This document shows positions 1-10,609 of a DNA stretch of 41,352 bases, piece by piece. Under the pieces are notes generated by a model that was not told the origin of the DNA, made no database searches, and worked only from the letters and a program-made list of their open reading frames with translations. Location of the stretch: positions 1 through 41,352 of the forward strand of contig MJGA01000088.1 of NCBI GenBank assembly GCA_001910725.1, read 5' to 3'. A program made the position numbers and the translations under genes. The number at the start of each line of letters is the position of its first letter. The stretch's first letter is position 1. This DNA is from Phanerodontia chrysosporium (Eukaryota > Basidiomycota > Agaricomycetes > Polyporales > Phanerochaetaceae).

Positions 1-95
1 TCCGCGTTGGCCAGCCTTGAAGACGATCAGGTTACAGTAGTGCCTAGCTTGCCTAAGCGCAAACCCCGGCGCCGGGCGGGCGGGCGATATATGTT

Positions 96-605
96 GCTAG
101 GAAGATCGCTGCCGCGGAACGTCACGAGCGGGAGATGACCATCGCCAACGCGTTCTTAGCCCGTCGGCACACATGCTCAAGGGCAAGGTGACCCACCGAG
201 TCTCGGGGCCCTGGCGCATTCCAGAGGCTCCTCTCGAAGCATGGGTGAGCGCAGACCCCCCGCACCTCGCTGAGGCTTTCCGGCGCCGCCGTCCGGCCCA
301 AGCCCGCGCGCAGGCTCGACACGCTCCGCCAGAAACGCCACGGGCGCGTGAAGCCGTTCATCTGCAAGCAGCAATACCCGACGCGGCCGGTCACCGTCCT
401 CGGAACGACATGCGGCTCCGGACGCGGTGCGGAACAGGTACCGCGAGCAGCGCAAGATGTCCATCGCCGCGATGAACAAGCGCCCGCGACCGCAGAAGCT
501 GACGGACGCGATTGATCACTTGCTCGTTCCGCTGCGGCCCCGCTCGAGGACGTCTCGCTCGAGCTGTACGTGCTCGTGCAGGAGAGCGGCATCACCGTCG
601 GGTAG
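96..605 (+). pseudogene. Frame-broken second copy of the tail domain of the 21-25 kb repeat protein
   Basis: Read across frames, this stretch matches the C-terminal tail of the repeat protein at 21308-25137. Shared landmarks in order are ARK...RRH, SGPWRI, RHGRVKPFICKQQYPT (identical in both), RNxYREQR, MNKR and DHLLVPL, then LEDVS and a stop at 603-605. The reading frame changes five times: near 165, 290, 395, 415 and 540. Four changes are -1, three of them next to an A or C run, and one is +1. No in-frame stop interrupts the aligned parts. It may be a decayed copy or an intact gene carrying sequencing indels; I cannot tell which. The 34-residue repeats would lie to the left, outside the window. 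Homology is clear; functional state is unknown. Confidence 0.7.
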
Positions 606-1148
606 AATGCACCTACTCAAGCAACAGACAGGACTAGCGTTCCATCGGCGGATCCAGCCCGCCCGCAGTCTTGCGCTCCTGTGGCCACAACATCACCTAA
701 GATTCGACGTGCTGAAGCCAGCGCCGGCGCTCCTGCGTCCACTTTTACCCTCTGAGCTCGTCCTTCTTCTGGCGGACAACCTCTTTCAGAATCCTAGGCA
801 TACTTTTATCGGTCTTTCCAGTTCTCACGTGTGGCACATCTCGGTCTTCGTCTTCTACGGGGTTTCATGTCTTCGGCGTCGACTGCTGGCTGGTCGAGCA
901 GAACGTGCATGCCTCCTAGCCATGTTCCTTCTCGATTTGTAATATATATGTTCAGCAGATTGTGTAGAGATTTCATACTCATGCCTGCGAACTGGTCGTA
1001 TGATGACAAAGGACCAAAACGAAATATGCTTTCTGATGGCGAGATACATGATGAATTGTTGATAGCGTTATGTAGTTGACACGGAATACGGATACTCATG
1101 CAAACAAGTTAAGACGAATATGCAGCAGTGATAGACAGCCGAATGAGG
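606..1148. other. Intergenic stretch, no gene seen
   Basis: This lies between the broken tail copy and the 3' end of the HSP70-like gene. It becomes AT-richer from about 930. The short open frames on both strands match nothing recognisable and have no consistent splice signals. Confidence 0.5.
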
Positions 1149-3489
1149 TCATGAGGAGGTCTCTGTATCGTCATCGTAGACAATCTTTGCAGGTCCTCTA
1201 TGACATCGCAATAGAGTTAAGAGACTGCATCCATAGATCGTGGAGAACACGCTCACCGTTTCTCCTTACCCTTCCAATCCAAGTGACTTTGAGCATCACA
1301 GTATGTCATAGCTATGCGCGACTTACGTTCTCGATCCAGCTGATGTGCGCTCTCATTTCCGTAGAGCCGCAAAGAAGAACGACCCGGAAGTCAAGGGTAA
1401 AATAAGTGCTTCCTCCACGCTGCTTCTTCTCTTTTTTTACCTGGGTAGTGTCGGCGAAGATGGTGCACAGTGTGGTGAATTTCTCTGCGCAAAGGTCAGT
1501 CCCGCCACGGCGTGGATGAGGACGCAGCTCATACCGGGTTCTGCGTCTGTCCATTTGGGGTTCTTGACGCTACCTCTGTAGCATACAATCTCGGTTGAGA
1601 TCTTCCTGAGCGCAGCCGCAGAAGACGCTTCCTTGTAGAACCACTGCGAGTGGACCTCGTCGTTCTCGCGCAGACTCATACCCTTAGGCCATACTTATCA
1701 ACATCGAAGATATGTCTGGACTTTAGCGGCGTCTCACCTTCGCAAGGATCATCCTGAACGAGTTTGGGATGACCATACGGCCGGACGGGCGCATGTATGC
1801 CTTGCCGCGACGTTTAATATGGTCCGCGTCCTGCGGGTTGTACTCAATGACACAGCTTGTGCCGTACGCGAGCCGCGTGACTCGCGCAGACACGAAGTGC
1901 TCGAGGTAAAAGGCTACAGAGCCCTCAGGGACGGCCTTATTCCTGCGCGAAAGAACACAAGTGAGCGACGCTGACAATGGGTGCAGATGCCATGAGCGAG
2001 ACCAGACTCACGCATGCATATCGGGGCGACATATCGCTATGTCATGAGGTCTCAGTGCTTTTACCAGATTAGAATGCAACCAGTCGCTGTCTGCAAAGCC
2101 CCCGACAAGAAACACCGTCTGCAGAACGAAAGCAAGGTTTTTTACTTGCACAATAGGATACTGCAGTATGAGGAACGCACTGAGATAGGTGCCCCGGCAG
2201 CCAGACGTTGAGCATGCATTGCGTCAATGATTCTCGTGATTGATGGTGCGAAGAACGAAGCTACTTCGTGTCTAACAGGCAAAATGAGAACGAGTGTAGG
2301 GAACGAGACGTTAACGCACCCTTCGAGCACCAACTGACCACTTCGGATACCGAATTCTGGGTCCTTGTCGCTGGTGGAGCCAAACCTCATATACGATCGC
2401 TCCGCGGCGTTCTTGAACGTCTGTTTGGCAGTGCTGTCGAAGGCCTCTACCATGCACATAATATCTTCTTCGTTCCCGTACCGAGAGCTGGATAGCTTTT
2501 CCTGCAAATATGCTTTTGCCCTCGCAGTCACTATAGTAGAACCTTCCAAGATACCTAGGATTCGCCTTGAGAACGAGGACTAGTGAGTAGCACGAGTGGT
2601 AAAATTCACTTACAATCAGGAGGTGCTACCTCCTCCATGACAATCGGGCTTGCAGTTACAACCTTGTAGGTCGTAAGGTCCACTGTCCCGCCTCCTGCAT
2701 CTACAACCATAACTAATTCGCCATTCTAGTACCTCACAATGAGTATCAAGCTCGATACGGAAATGTGTGGGCATACCTTAAGTGCACGCGTGGTAATCCC
2801 ACGCTCGATGCAGTAGTGAATACCAGCTTCACCTTCAGTGAGAAGCTGAACTCTGGCATGGCCGGCTGGTGTGTCAGGTACCAACCCTGCAAGGACTGCG
2901 GCCTGTCGCATCTTCGTTTGCTGGAGACCTTCCCAGCCATTCGGATGGGCGAGTACCACCTGGAAATCGTTGGCGACAGAGTTCCACAGGCTCTCTCCGG
3001 CAGCGTGGCTTTCCCTGATGTATGTTCTTGTGCAGGAAAAGAGATAAGCTAGCATGTCAGCCAAAACTGAGATGACGTCTTTTCCGTGAGGAAGTGGCCG
3101 GAGACTACCACGGATTTCATCGGTGTTCAGACTGTCTGGACAAAGGTGTAGCTTCCACCATTCCACCTTGATGAGGTCTTTGTCCTCCGCCTCTAGCCTC
3201 ATCGCCGGCGATGTAGCTTCGGCGCCAGCAGCAAAGACGGACCCGTCCCCATTGTAGTACAAGACAGAAGGGACCTTGGCGGATCCGCTCTCCTGTGCAG
3301 GATATCTACATGCATGCAAGTGAGTAATAAGCCACGGGGATGCTTCGCTACATACCTCGTCACCGTGTGAGTTTTGGGAATGTCACCAGGATCGAGAATT
3401 GCGTACGACACCCCGCTGTACGTAGTCCCGACATCGAACGCTATGGTGAGCGACCGCTTCGTTCCATTGTACGGCTTCAAGCAGGGCAT
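1149..3489 (-). CDS. HSP70-like ATPase, HSPA12-type actin/HSP70 fold
   Basis: Eleven exons (3489-3356, 3305-2777, 2725-2614, 2554-2320, 2271-2181, 2118-2012, 1942-1738, 1682-1535, 1484-1327, 1270-1257, 1197-1149) join in frame to 593 residues, a normal length for fungal HSPA12-like proteins. The ATPase fold shows the phosphate-1 loop DVGTT (about 19-23), phosphate-2 loop VDAGGGTVDLTTY (about 229-241) and adenosine motif FLVGGFADSDW (about 370-380). No substrate-binding domain or EEVD tail is present, as in this subfamily. Exon 10 is only 14 bases. Two acceptors (before exons 8 and 10) are AAG and are chosen because they keep the family alignment. It is probably a cytosolic ATPase; such genes are numerous in Agaricomycetes and their clients are unknown. 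The start is the first ATG giving the usual short leader before the phosphate-1 loop. Confidence 0.9.
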
Positions 3490-3773
3490 GGTAGTAGTGG
3501 ACGATGGGTGGTGATGCCAGATGGAAGTACACAGTCGTAGCTTTGTAGGGGCAAAGTTGGGAGCGAAACTGTTGGGGCATAGGGCGACCGGTCAGAATCA
3601 ATATCGGAGGCCCTGTTGCCCGAGTAAGAACCAGCTTCAAAAGCTTGGGGATGCGGGAGGGATCTGCCATAGACAGGAATGACAATCTCCAAACTTGGTG
3701 CTCAACCGCTCGTTCAGGTGGTAGGAGATATGCTCACACTCTGTGCAAACACATCCACGACGACCTCCTCGAC

Positions 3774-5289
3774 ATGCGCTATCCCTCCTATGCTCGCGCG
3801 ACACAGGGTCTCAGTCCTTCTGATCTCAACCCTTCCGACCCGCCCGGCCCAAGCGTGGACGTTTTAGGCGGAAAAACCGACCCTGAGGATGTTACCGATG
3901 GCGCGGCGCATATGAATGTATCGACAGCGGTTGAGGACGGTGATGAACGTCGTGAACAAAGGGAGAGTCGGAGGAGAATCGGCAAGGGGCGGGGATGGCG
4001 CGTTGTGGGGGAAGCGGCGAAGCAGCGCAACAGTGGAACGGGGGCTCCACGCCCTTCGCAGATTGGCGCATCTTGTAAAGTGCCATTGGACGCGGCAGGA
4101 TTCAAGCGCGAGCTCGAGGCTCTGCGCAAAGAGCTTGACAGCACAAAGGATCTCCTGCGAATCCGAAGCGAAGAGCTCAGAGGCATTCAGGCATTCTTGA
4201 ACACGGCGGACAAGGTCCCTCTGGCAGAAATTCTCCGGACCGTTGAAAAACTAAACGCCGAGATATTCCAGCTCTCAGCAGTGCTCGCTGACAGCTTCAC
4301 GTATGCCTCGGAGATTCCTGTCGGCGAGTCCAAAGAAGAGAATAGAGCTTGGTTTAGGCTAAGGGACGCTTTAGGAGGAAGGTTAATGGGGCTGTTGAGG
4401 GTTGGAAAACATGCGGAAGATCCGTACCTGGTTCAGCTTGCATTGCAGGCTTGCATCGCGTCTCATGCGGCCCGTTTGAGCACGGCATGGGCCTGCGGCA
4501 TCACGCCGGATGACGATGCGTTGCAGGGAGTGTACAGAAACATGCTGGTTACAGGTGAGTGATGACTTCTCTAGCTTAGCAGTGTCACTTACACGATACA
4601 AACCAAGAGCACCCTTCGGTCAGCCGCTGCTGGAGAGCTTTGAGCTTCAAGCATAGTGCACACCACGCTACTGCTCCCGACGTGACACCAATAATCTCAG
4701 TCATCGCGAGAGATATCACGGACATATTCTCCATGGCAGGAGTCGAAACAGCTCCTGGAGACGTCGAGGCTTTGGTGCTGGAGCAATCACGTACAAGACT
4801 CCGAGGCATCCTGAAGACCATCGAAGTGCTTCAACGCATGTTCTATGAGGACGTCGTTTCCTGCGATCTGAAGCTGGATGTACCCCTATGCAACCAGAGG
4901 TTTGACAAGGAAACCATGGAGGAACTTCACAGCGAGACGAACAGAGCGTCGCGGTCGCCCTCGGAGATGCTCTGCGCTGTCGAAGTCGGGCTGTCGAGTC
5001 GAGCAGCATCAGCTAACGATCAATCCCATTTCACGGTGCTGCTTAAAGCGAAGGTGGTGTCGGATGAGGTGGTACGGAGCATCTTCAGACAAGGCAGGAT
5101 TAGAGCTACAGCACCTCGTGAGTAACGAACATGCTGCAACAACACAGATCTGAGACTCACCAAGCTTCAGAGAATCCAGCAAGAAGAGGTCATCCTGGGA
5201 AGCACTGGCCTCGCCGTGGCAGGGATAGCGACCGAAGCTATTCAAACAGAAACGGTGAGCATTCTAATGCGTTGGGAACAATACCCTGA
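3774..5289 (+). CDS. Conserved Agaricomycete protein of unknown function, coiled-coil N-terminal half
   Basis: Three exons (3774-4554, 4608-5117, 5165-5289) give 471 residues. A low-complexity, charged N-terminus leads into a helical segment, ELEALRKELDSTKDLL, typical of a coiled coil. A segment around AEILRTVEKLNAEIFQLSA and then a helical second half follow. It resembles a widespread mushroom family with no assigned function. Both introns are phase-consistent; the first acceptor is AAG. The tail is Arg/Ser/Gly-rich. An alternative last intron starting at the GTGAGC near 5253 would end the protein at 5314. The start is uncertain: 3774 has a purine at -3, and 3912 is the next in-frame ATG. 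It is transcribed away from the HSP70-like gene across a roughly 280-base shared upstream region. Confidence 0.75.
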
Positions 5290-6654
5290 GTGCTGAGTCC
5301 CTCTAGGATTGTGAAGCAACCGTGCACTACACTGAAGAAGTGTCTCATGTTTGAGTCATGGAAAAATCACCGTGACATGTATCGCTCACGACAAGATGGC
5401 CAAAATATCTTGGACTAGAAGTTAGAATGTTGTTGACGTGGTCCTCACGCAGAATGCGTAGAATGAAGAGATGGCATAGCTAGCAGATACGTTCGCATGA
5501 TGCACATCCATGCAAGGTTGAGAGCTTGCCGACCAACTGTCGGGCGTAGAAAACGGTGGACCGCGGTAAGCGGTCTCAAGGGTCCAGGATGGTCATGAGG
5601 AGGAAGCGCAAGCCGGCAGTTCCCGTCGGAGTCTGAACGCGTTCCGAGAAAAGGCAAGCGCCGGCTCGGTTTTTTCTCTCTTTTCCTCACCACCGCGTCG
5701 ACGAAGAACCGCTATCGCAGCTCACACACAGAACGGCGCCCGCGCCCGTTTCACTCAGCTGTGGGGAAAGTCCCCGGAGCACGACCGAGCGACATGTCCC
5801 AGTCCATGGTAGACCCCCGCCTCTAAGCTTGGTGGGCCCGGACGCACCACGGGACGGGCGGACGCGCTGCTCCCTCCCTCTGCGCGCGTGCGGACGAAGG
5901 AGGAGCTCGCCCCAGGCCCCGCTCGGCTGGCTTGTCGGCCTGCAAGGACGCGTCTGTCAAGGCTGCGGGACGCGAAGATACGAGCGTTCCGTTGGCTGGG
6001 CGTGCCCGCGCAGGCGAAGCCACGGTTCCTCATAGACACAGTTATGCGGTTGCGCTGCCAAAGCGTCAACACAATGGGGCTTACTCTCGCTCGACGCGGC
6101 GTCCATCCTATTTTTTCTATTCTTCGAGCGGTTCGCCTGCTTAGTCGTGGTTATTTGGAGTGTTGGCTTAGGTGAGTATCGCGTTCTTGACTTTCGTAGT
6201 GATGCCTTCAATCTTCATTGAATTTCTTCAGGGAGTATACCTTGCGTAGCTTCCATGAAGTTGCGTGAGGGCGTGCTCCAGAACATGACACCTCTGAACC
6301 TTCAACGTGTTTTGCTTGTGTCGACAACTTCACTGACCGATATCTCATAGGTTACGGAAACCGTTCGATGTCGGGTGCAGGGTCTTCGAGAACTACCATG
6401 TTCACTGTCTTTCTCCCGTAATACATAAACTTTCTCTGATTCGCTTCCTCCGCTTCACCGTTTGATCTTCTCACCGTTGGATAAGGGGGTAAGTCCCGTA
6501 TGCACAAACATACGGATGATATAAGCATGAGTGGAATGAGTACTCTACGAACATGATACAGTGCAAAAGCTAGCAGATTATATGAATACAGTTGCAATAC
6601 AAATCACGTCTATCCATGCCGGTTCCCCACAGTATATGCCTCGACACCGAGCTG
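5290..6654. other. Intergenic stretch, no gene seen
   Basis: About 1.3 kb, GC-rich from 5500 to 6050 with a pyrimidine tract near 5670-5690, AT-richer after 6180. The open frames overlap on both strands and show no recognisable protein. The pyrimidine-rich part could be a promoter, but I see no gene reading away from it. Confidence 0.4.
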
Positions 6655-7902
6655 TTATCTTTCGTTCTTGCGTCCTTCGCCGTCGTCTTCTTCGCCCCCG
6701 GTCCATACTCTCCAGGCCTTCCGCGCAACGTTACGTGCGAGGACGAAAGGCTGGTCGCTCTTTGCCTTTTCCCAGAGCATGCCGGCAAACTTCGCTTGAT
6801 TTCCAGAGGCCAAGCTCTCCTGTGTGAGCTTGAGCACTTTGTTCGTTGGAGCAAGGAGGTTCTCTAGGTATGTGCCTATGGGAGGCAGCGGTGGTGGCAC
6901 AGGAAGTAATAGTGTCGAAGACGTGGTGTCGGGGAACGGGGGATTGGGTAAAGTCGGGAGAGACTCTTCGGAGACGAACGTTACACTGGTCGCAGATGGA
7001 ACAGTATTGCCGTGCGGCTTGGAAGGGGCTTCAGAGTGTGTCTCCTGCTGCGTTTCGGGCTGGCGCTCTTGCTCCTGCAGTGGTTGAACGCTTCCGTTTG
7101 CCGCTGCTGTTGGCCCCCTGCGGCCATCTGCTGCGCCCGCTCCCACTCCTGGTTCACTTCCTGCTTCATCTTCGACCACTCCGCCTGCCGCTCGAGATCC
7201 GTCATCATCCCATCCATCTTCTCCTGTACGGCCCACTTATTCTTCGTCATCCAGATGTACCAGCCCGCTCTCCACACCTCGGGCTCCGCCTCTTGCGCCT
7301 TCGCGCCTGTGCGCACCACCGGCCCTCGCGCTCCACGTCGTTCACGATGCTCTTCCAGCCCCTACTCGCGGTCGGATCGAAATCGTCGAAGTCGTCGAGG
7401 TCGTCCTCGCCGATATCGTCGTCGGCGCGCCGCTTGCCGGTGAGCCACGGCGGGAGCCGCTGGCCCTCGGGTGGGAGCGGTACCTTCGTGTCTGTCTCGA
7501 CGTCTTTTGCCAGAAGGCCATCCGGCGTCGACTCGAAGACACGCATCACCTTACGGACCTCGTGCGGGAAGACCTTGCGGATGCACACCGAGCGGCACCA
7601 TGGCTCCTGGCCCTGTGCACGGCCGCGTACAGTTTGCGAGCAGTAGGTGAAGCAGCGTTCATCCGTCTTGTAGGAGTGGGCACCTACATGCAGCATAGGA
7701 GCATCGGTCGGTATTCTAATGCGTAATCTGTGTAATGAGTGTCGACGCACCTTTCGGTGGGACTAGGATACGGATGCTTGGGAGCTTGTTCCAGTAGAAC
7801 CAGTCTTGGTTTGGCCGCTTCGCTGTAGATGATTCCGAGGGGCCTGTTGGTTGCGACGAACTTGACATTCTTGTGTACGTCGACTGCGGACTGGATAGAC
7901 AA
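6655..7902 (-). CDS. Conserved protein of unknown function with Cys/His-rich core and acidic segment
   Basis: Exon 1 (7902-7751) and exon 2 (7715-6655) give 404 residues if two missing bases in exon 2 are allowed. Segments in order: MSIQSAVDVHKNVKF start, a core with HVGAHSYKTDERC and several spaced cysteines (PWCRSVC), a basic/acidic middle with DDIGEDDLDDFDDFD, then WRAGWYIWMTKNKWAVQEKM and a helical, Gln-rich stretch. A Pro-rich region and GTYLENLLAPTNKVL lead to a basic tail. The frame slips by -1 at the C-run 7323-7325 and at 7114-7118; on both sides the protein reads naturally. The intron between the exons is only 35 bases. It looks like a conserved Agaricomycete family, but I do not know its function. 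Confidence 0.75.
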
Positions 7903-8356
7903 CCGAATGCGGTATGGGATCGTAGGTGGTTGACAGAGTGTACAGCGCAGAGATGAACTAAAGAGTGTATAAGCGTTCGATAGGGAAGTCAGTGAGGGGA
8001 GAGAAGAGGAGGGTATGTGAACGGGTGCTGGTGGTGGTTAGAGTCTAGGTCAGGCCAAGTCAGCAAGGATCCAGAGCCGGTTGTGCGCCAATGCCGAGCG
8101 CCCAATGGCTCCGCCAAGGACCCCGGAAACCACAGAGCGTCGGAGGTCGTACTTAAACAGGGGCGGACGGAGGTAATAAAACTTTCCCATCATGACGAGC
8201 AGAAAATAGTATCAGGATGTCAAATATCACAAGCTGATACTGCTCATGTACATTATATAATAGTCAGGAGGTAGGATAACCTAGCAACCCACTCGTCGCA
8301 ACTTCAAGTTCGTTCTGACCATCGACTGCCAAAGCCGTCATCTGCGCCATTGTGTT
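7903..8356. other. Upstream region of the 7.9 kb gene and 3' flank of the next
   Basis: About 450 bases containing the promoter of the gene starting at 7902 (reading left) and the terminator side of the C2-helical gene ending at 8357. No distinct motif was identified. Confidence 0.4.
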
Positions 8357-9841
8357 TTAGGACTGGTACAGCGCTAGGTAGCTCATAATCTGCGCAAGCC
8401 CGCTGCTAATTTCGATGAAATGGTTGTCAAGCTTCACATTGATCTGAGAGACTGGCTTGCTAGCACGTTAGCAGCGTCTCCGAGCTCGGGTAACATTGAA
8501 AGACCAACGATCGTTCTCCAATTTGTGCAAGTTCCCAGCCATCGAAAAGGGAACTCGGATTTTTTCCAGTTTTTCCTTGCAATTATTGATCTGCACTATG
8601 ACATCTGACGCGGTGAAGGATTTCACTGTTGGTTTGGAAGTCCGTAAAAGCACGAGGAGAGAGAGAGAGAAAACATACGGATGAAGCATGTCTGGCTCCA
8701 TTTATCAATTAAGGAAGCGCACTCCATTGCTAAGAGGATAATATCGCGGATACAGTCTTCCGTCTGCTTCGAACCTCTGTACCTGTTTGCCTCATGCAAG
8801 AGACCATGCAATTCCAGCGCGAGAGACTTGACTTCGTCGACGACTTCAATATGCGCCGTCAGGGTCTATTTCGCTTTAGTTCGCCGTTCATAAATGTGAA
8901 AGAGACTACATGCCTTGTACACTGTGGCCAGCATCACAGCCGCAGCCTTCAGAACCGGGTGCGACTACGGTCTAGGCATCAACAGCGTCCCGCAATTTAT
9001 CGTGATGAGTAAGATCGACATACCTGGACAAAGTGTTTCCCCAGCTGCCCGAGTGCCGTGATACTGTGCGCCAAAAGGCCTAGCAAGCCTGCCGACCCGC
9101 ACTCTTCCTCTGCGTCTGACAACTGCCTGTCAGCAATAGCCAGACCATAGGATTGGAAGTCGCAGTCTAAGTCGGCGTTCATTCGAACCATGAGTCGGCT
9201 GCCAGGGCTGTCCCCAGACTTCAAACCGTGAGACCCTGTACATCGTCCGTTGTCAGAATGCGAGCTATTCCCTTGCTGACCTGCCACGCGTACCATCATA
9301 TTTACTCAGAAAAACGTAGAGAGGTGCTTCAAAGATCCCGAGTATTTGCGTCCCGCGGACTTTGCCATCACGACAAATGGTAAATTTGAGTGTTGATGAG
9401 GGATATGCTCGGCTATATGCGGTGAGCAACATCCGCTGACCGGCAGCGTGTGATACTAGTACTCACATCTTCAATGGCTCGGAAAAACGCCACTTAGGAG
9501 CGGTGGCGTTATCCGAACTTGATTCACTTGTATAAACCCTTCTCTCGTCCACGTATATATTGAAATAGGCGCGAAGGTCCCGCCAGAAATGTCTCTCGCG
9601 TAGATTGGATAATCCCACCTCTAGAGCAAGAGATGGTCAGCTCGCTCATCGCGATTGATTGGTGTTATGCTACTGACCTTCCAGAGTGAGCATAACAACT
9701 TCTGGGTGATACCCGGAGGGCGCGAGGGCGACGGCAGTCATTTGGTGGACAAGCTCAGGGCTGACAAGATTTTGTTAGCCGTGTTCAGAGGATTTGAACG
9801 GATACCGCATACAGATGAGGTTTTTCTTGAATTTTGGCCAT
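8357..9841 (-). CDS. C2-domain plus helical protein, copy 1 (NLR-N-terminus-like, no NACHT)
   Basis: Nine exons (9841-9813, 9760-9678, 9620-9467, 9412-9294, 9235-9024, 8964-8914, 8865-8679, 8625-8509, 8451-8357) give 348 residues. Residues about 30-130 read as a C2-like beta-sandwich: YFNIYVDERRVYTSES, then PKWRF and STLKFTICRDGK. The second half is helical, with HPVLKAAAVMLATVYK and MECASLIDKW. That layout resembles the N-terminal effector region of Agaricomycete STAND/NLR-like proteins, but there is no P-loop and no NACHT. Intron 6 is GC-AG (donor at 8913). The donor GTTGGT at 8508 is weak. Exons 1, 2, 3 and 7 are exactly as long as those of copy 2, so the two are a tandem duplication. The helical-domain relation is inferred from sequence pattern only. 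Confidence 0.75.
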
Positions 9842-10609
9842 TTCGTGCGCTTGTGAGGTGTAGCTTGACCATGGGTCAGTTCAATCGACGCGTAGAGCTA
9901 TATACTCGAGGGCACGGCCGCTATGTCAGAATACCGTGAGACGCAGCCTGCAGAAAACCGGCCCAGACAGTGACCAGCAACTCATGGCACTCAAGGACCC
10001 TAGTACGCTGCGCAGGCAAACTAGGGTCAGTATCCACAATCACAGCATGGCTTCCCGGAGCGCGCGTTTGCCATGGCCACTGACGACTCAGACGAGCCAT
10101 CAGCTCCAGGAACCGCCCATGGAGGTGGGAATGAATGGAAAAAGTCAACAACGGAAGTGACTGGCTGCAACAGAGCATTTAGCAGTGCCGGCCCGTAGGT
10201 GTGCGGAGCGCCGGCGAGAATGTGGCGCACGGTAACCTCGTGCTGCCCAACGACATGGAGACCCTCGATGCACACCCTGCTAATACATTCCGCAGCTGGC
10301 TACTGGCGCTGAAGATGGCTTGAACTCACACTGAGCGAATTGAGGAAAGACAGAGAAACCTGGTCCTAACCAGTCCGACATGGGCTCATCATTAGCAAGG
10401 GCTCTCTCCAGAATACCTGCGTGCGAGTGGCAGCTCGCGATCACATGAGGTTCGACTAGATAATAGATATGAGATATGGTGACGTGTATTCCGTGCAAAC
10501 CCGTTGCAGATAACCATCACCATACATGTTCCGCACCCGCTGGTCTTCATTGCCACGCTTGATGCGGAAGCTGCGATCCCTGGTTCCTGACTTTTGACCA
10601 CGCGTTGTT
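9842..10609. other. Spacer between the two C2-helical genes, weak coding-like segments
   Basis: About 770 bases upstream of copy 1 and downstream of copy 2. On the minus strand, segments near 10500-10320 (with the text EPHVIASCHSHAGILERAL) and 10275-10090 (GLHVVGQHEVTVRHILAG) read like protein. I could not join them in one frame, found no start, and recognise no family. No P-loop is present, so this is not a missing NACHT domain of copy 2. It may be a gene relic. Confidence 0.35.

Noticed and set aside
5759..5780. Small GGGGA/TCCCC hairpin as a structured RNA or terminator
   Set aside because: Five base pairs with a three-base loop is too short to support in GC-rich sequence.
8659..8670. GA dinucleotide tract as a microsatellite feature
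   Set aside because: It is short and is simply the pyrimidine tract of an intron of the minus-strand C2-helical gene.
9842..10609. NACHT or other nucleotide-binding domain downstream of C2-helical copy 2
   Set aside because: Looked for a GxxxxGK(T/S) P-loop in all minus-strand frames and found none.
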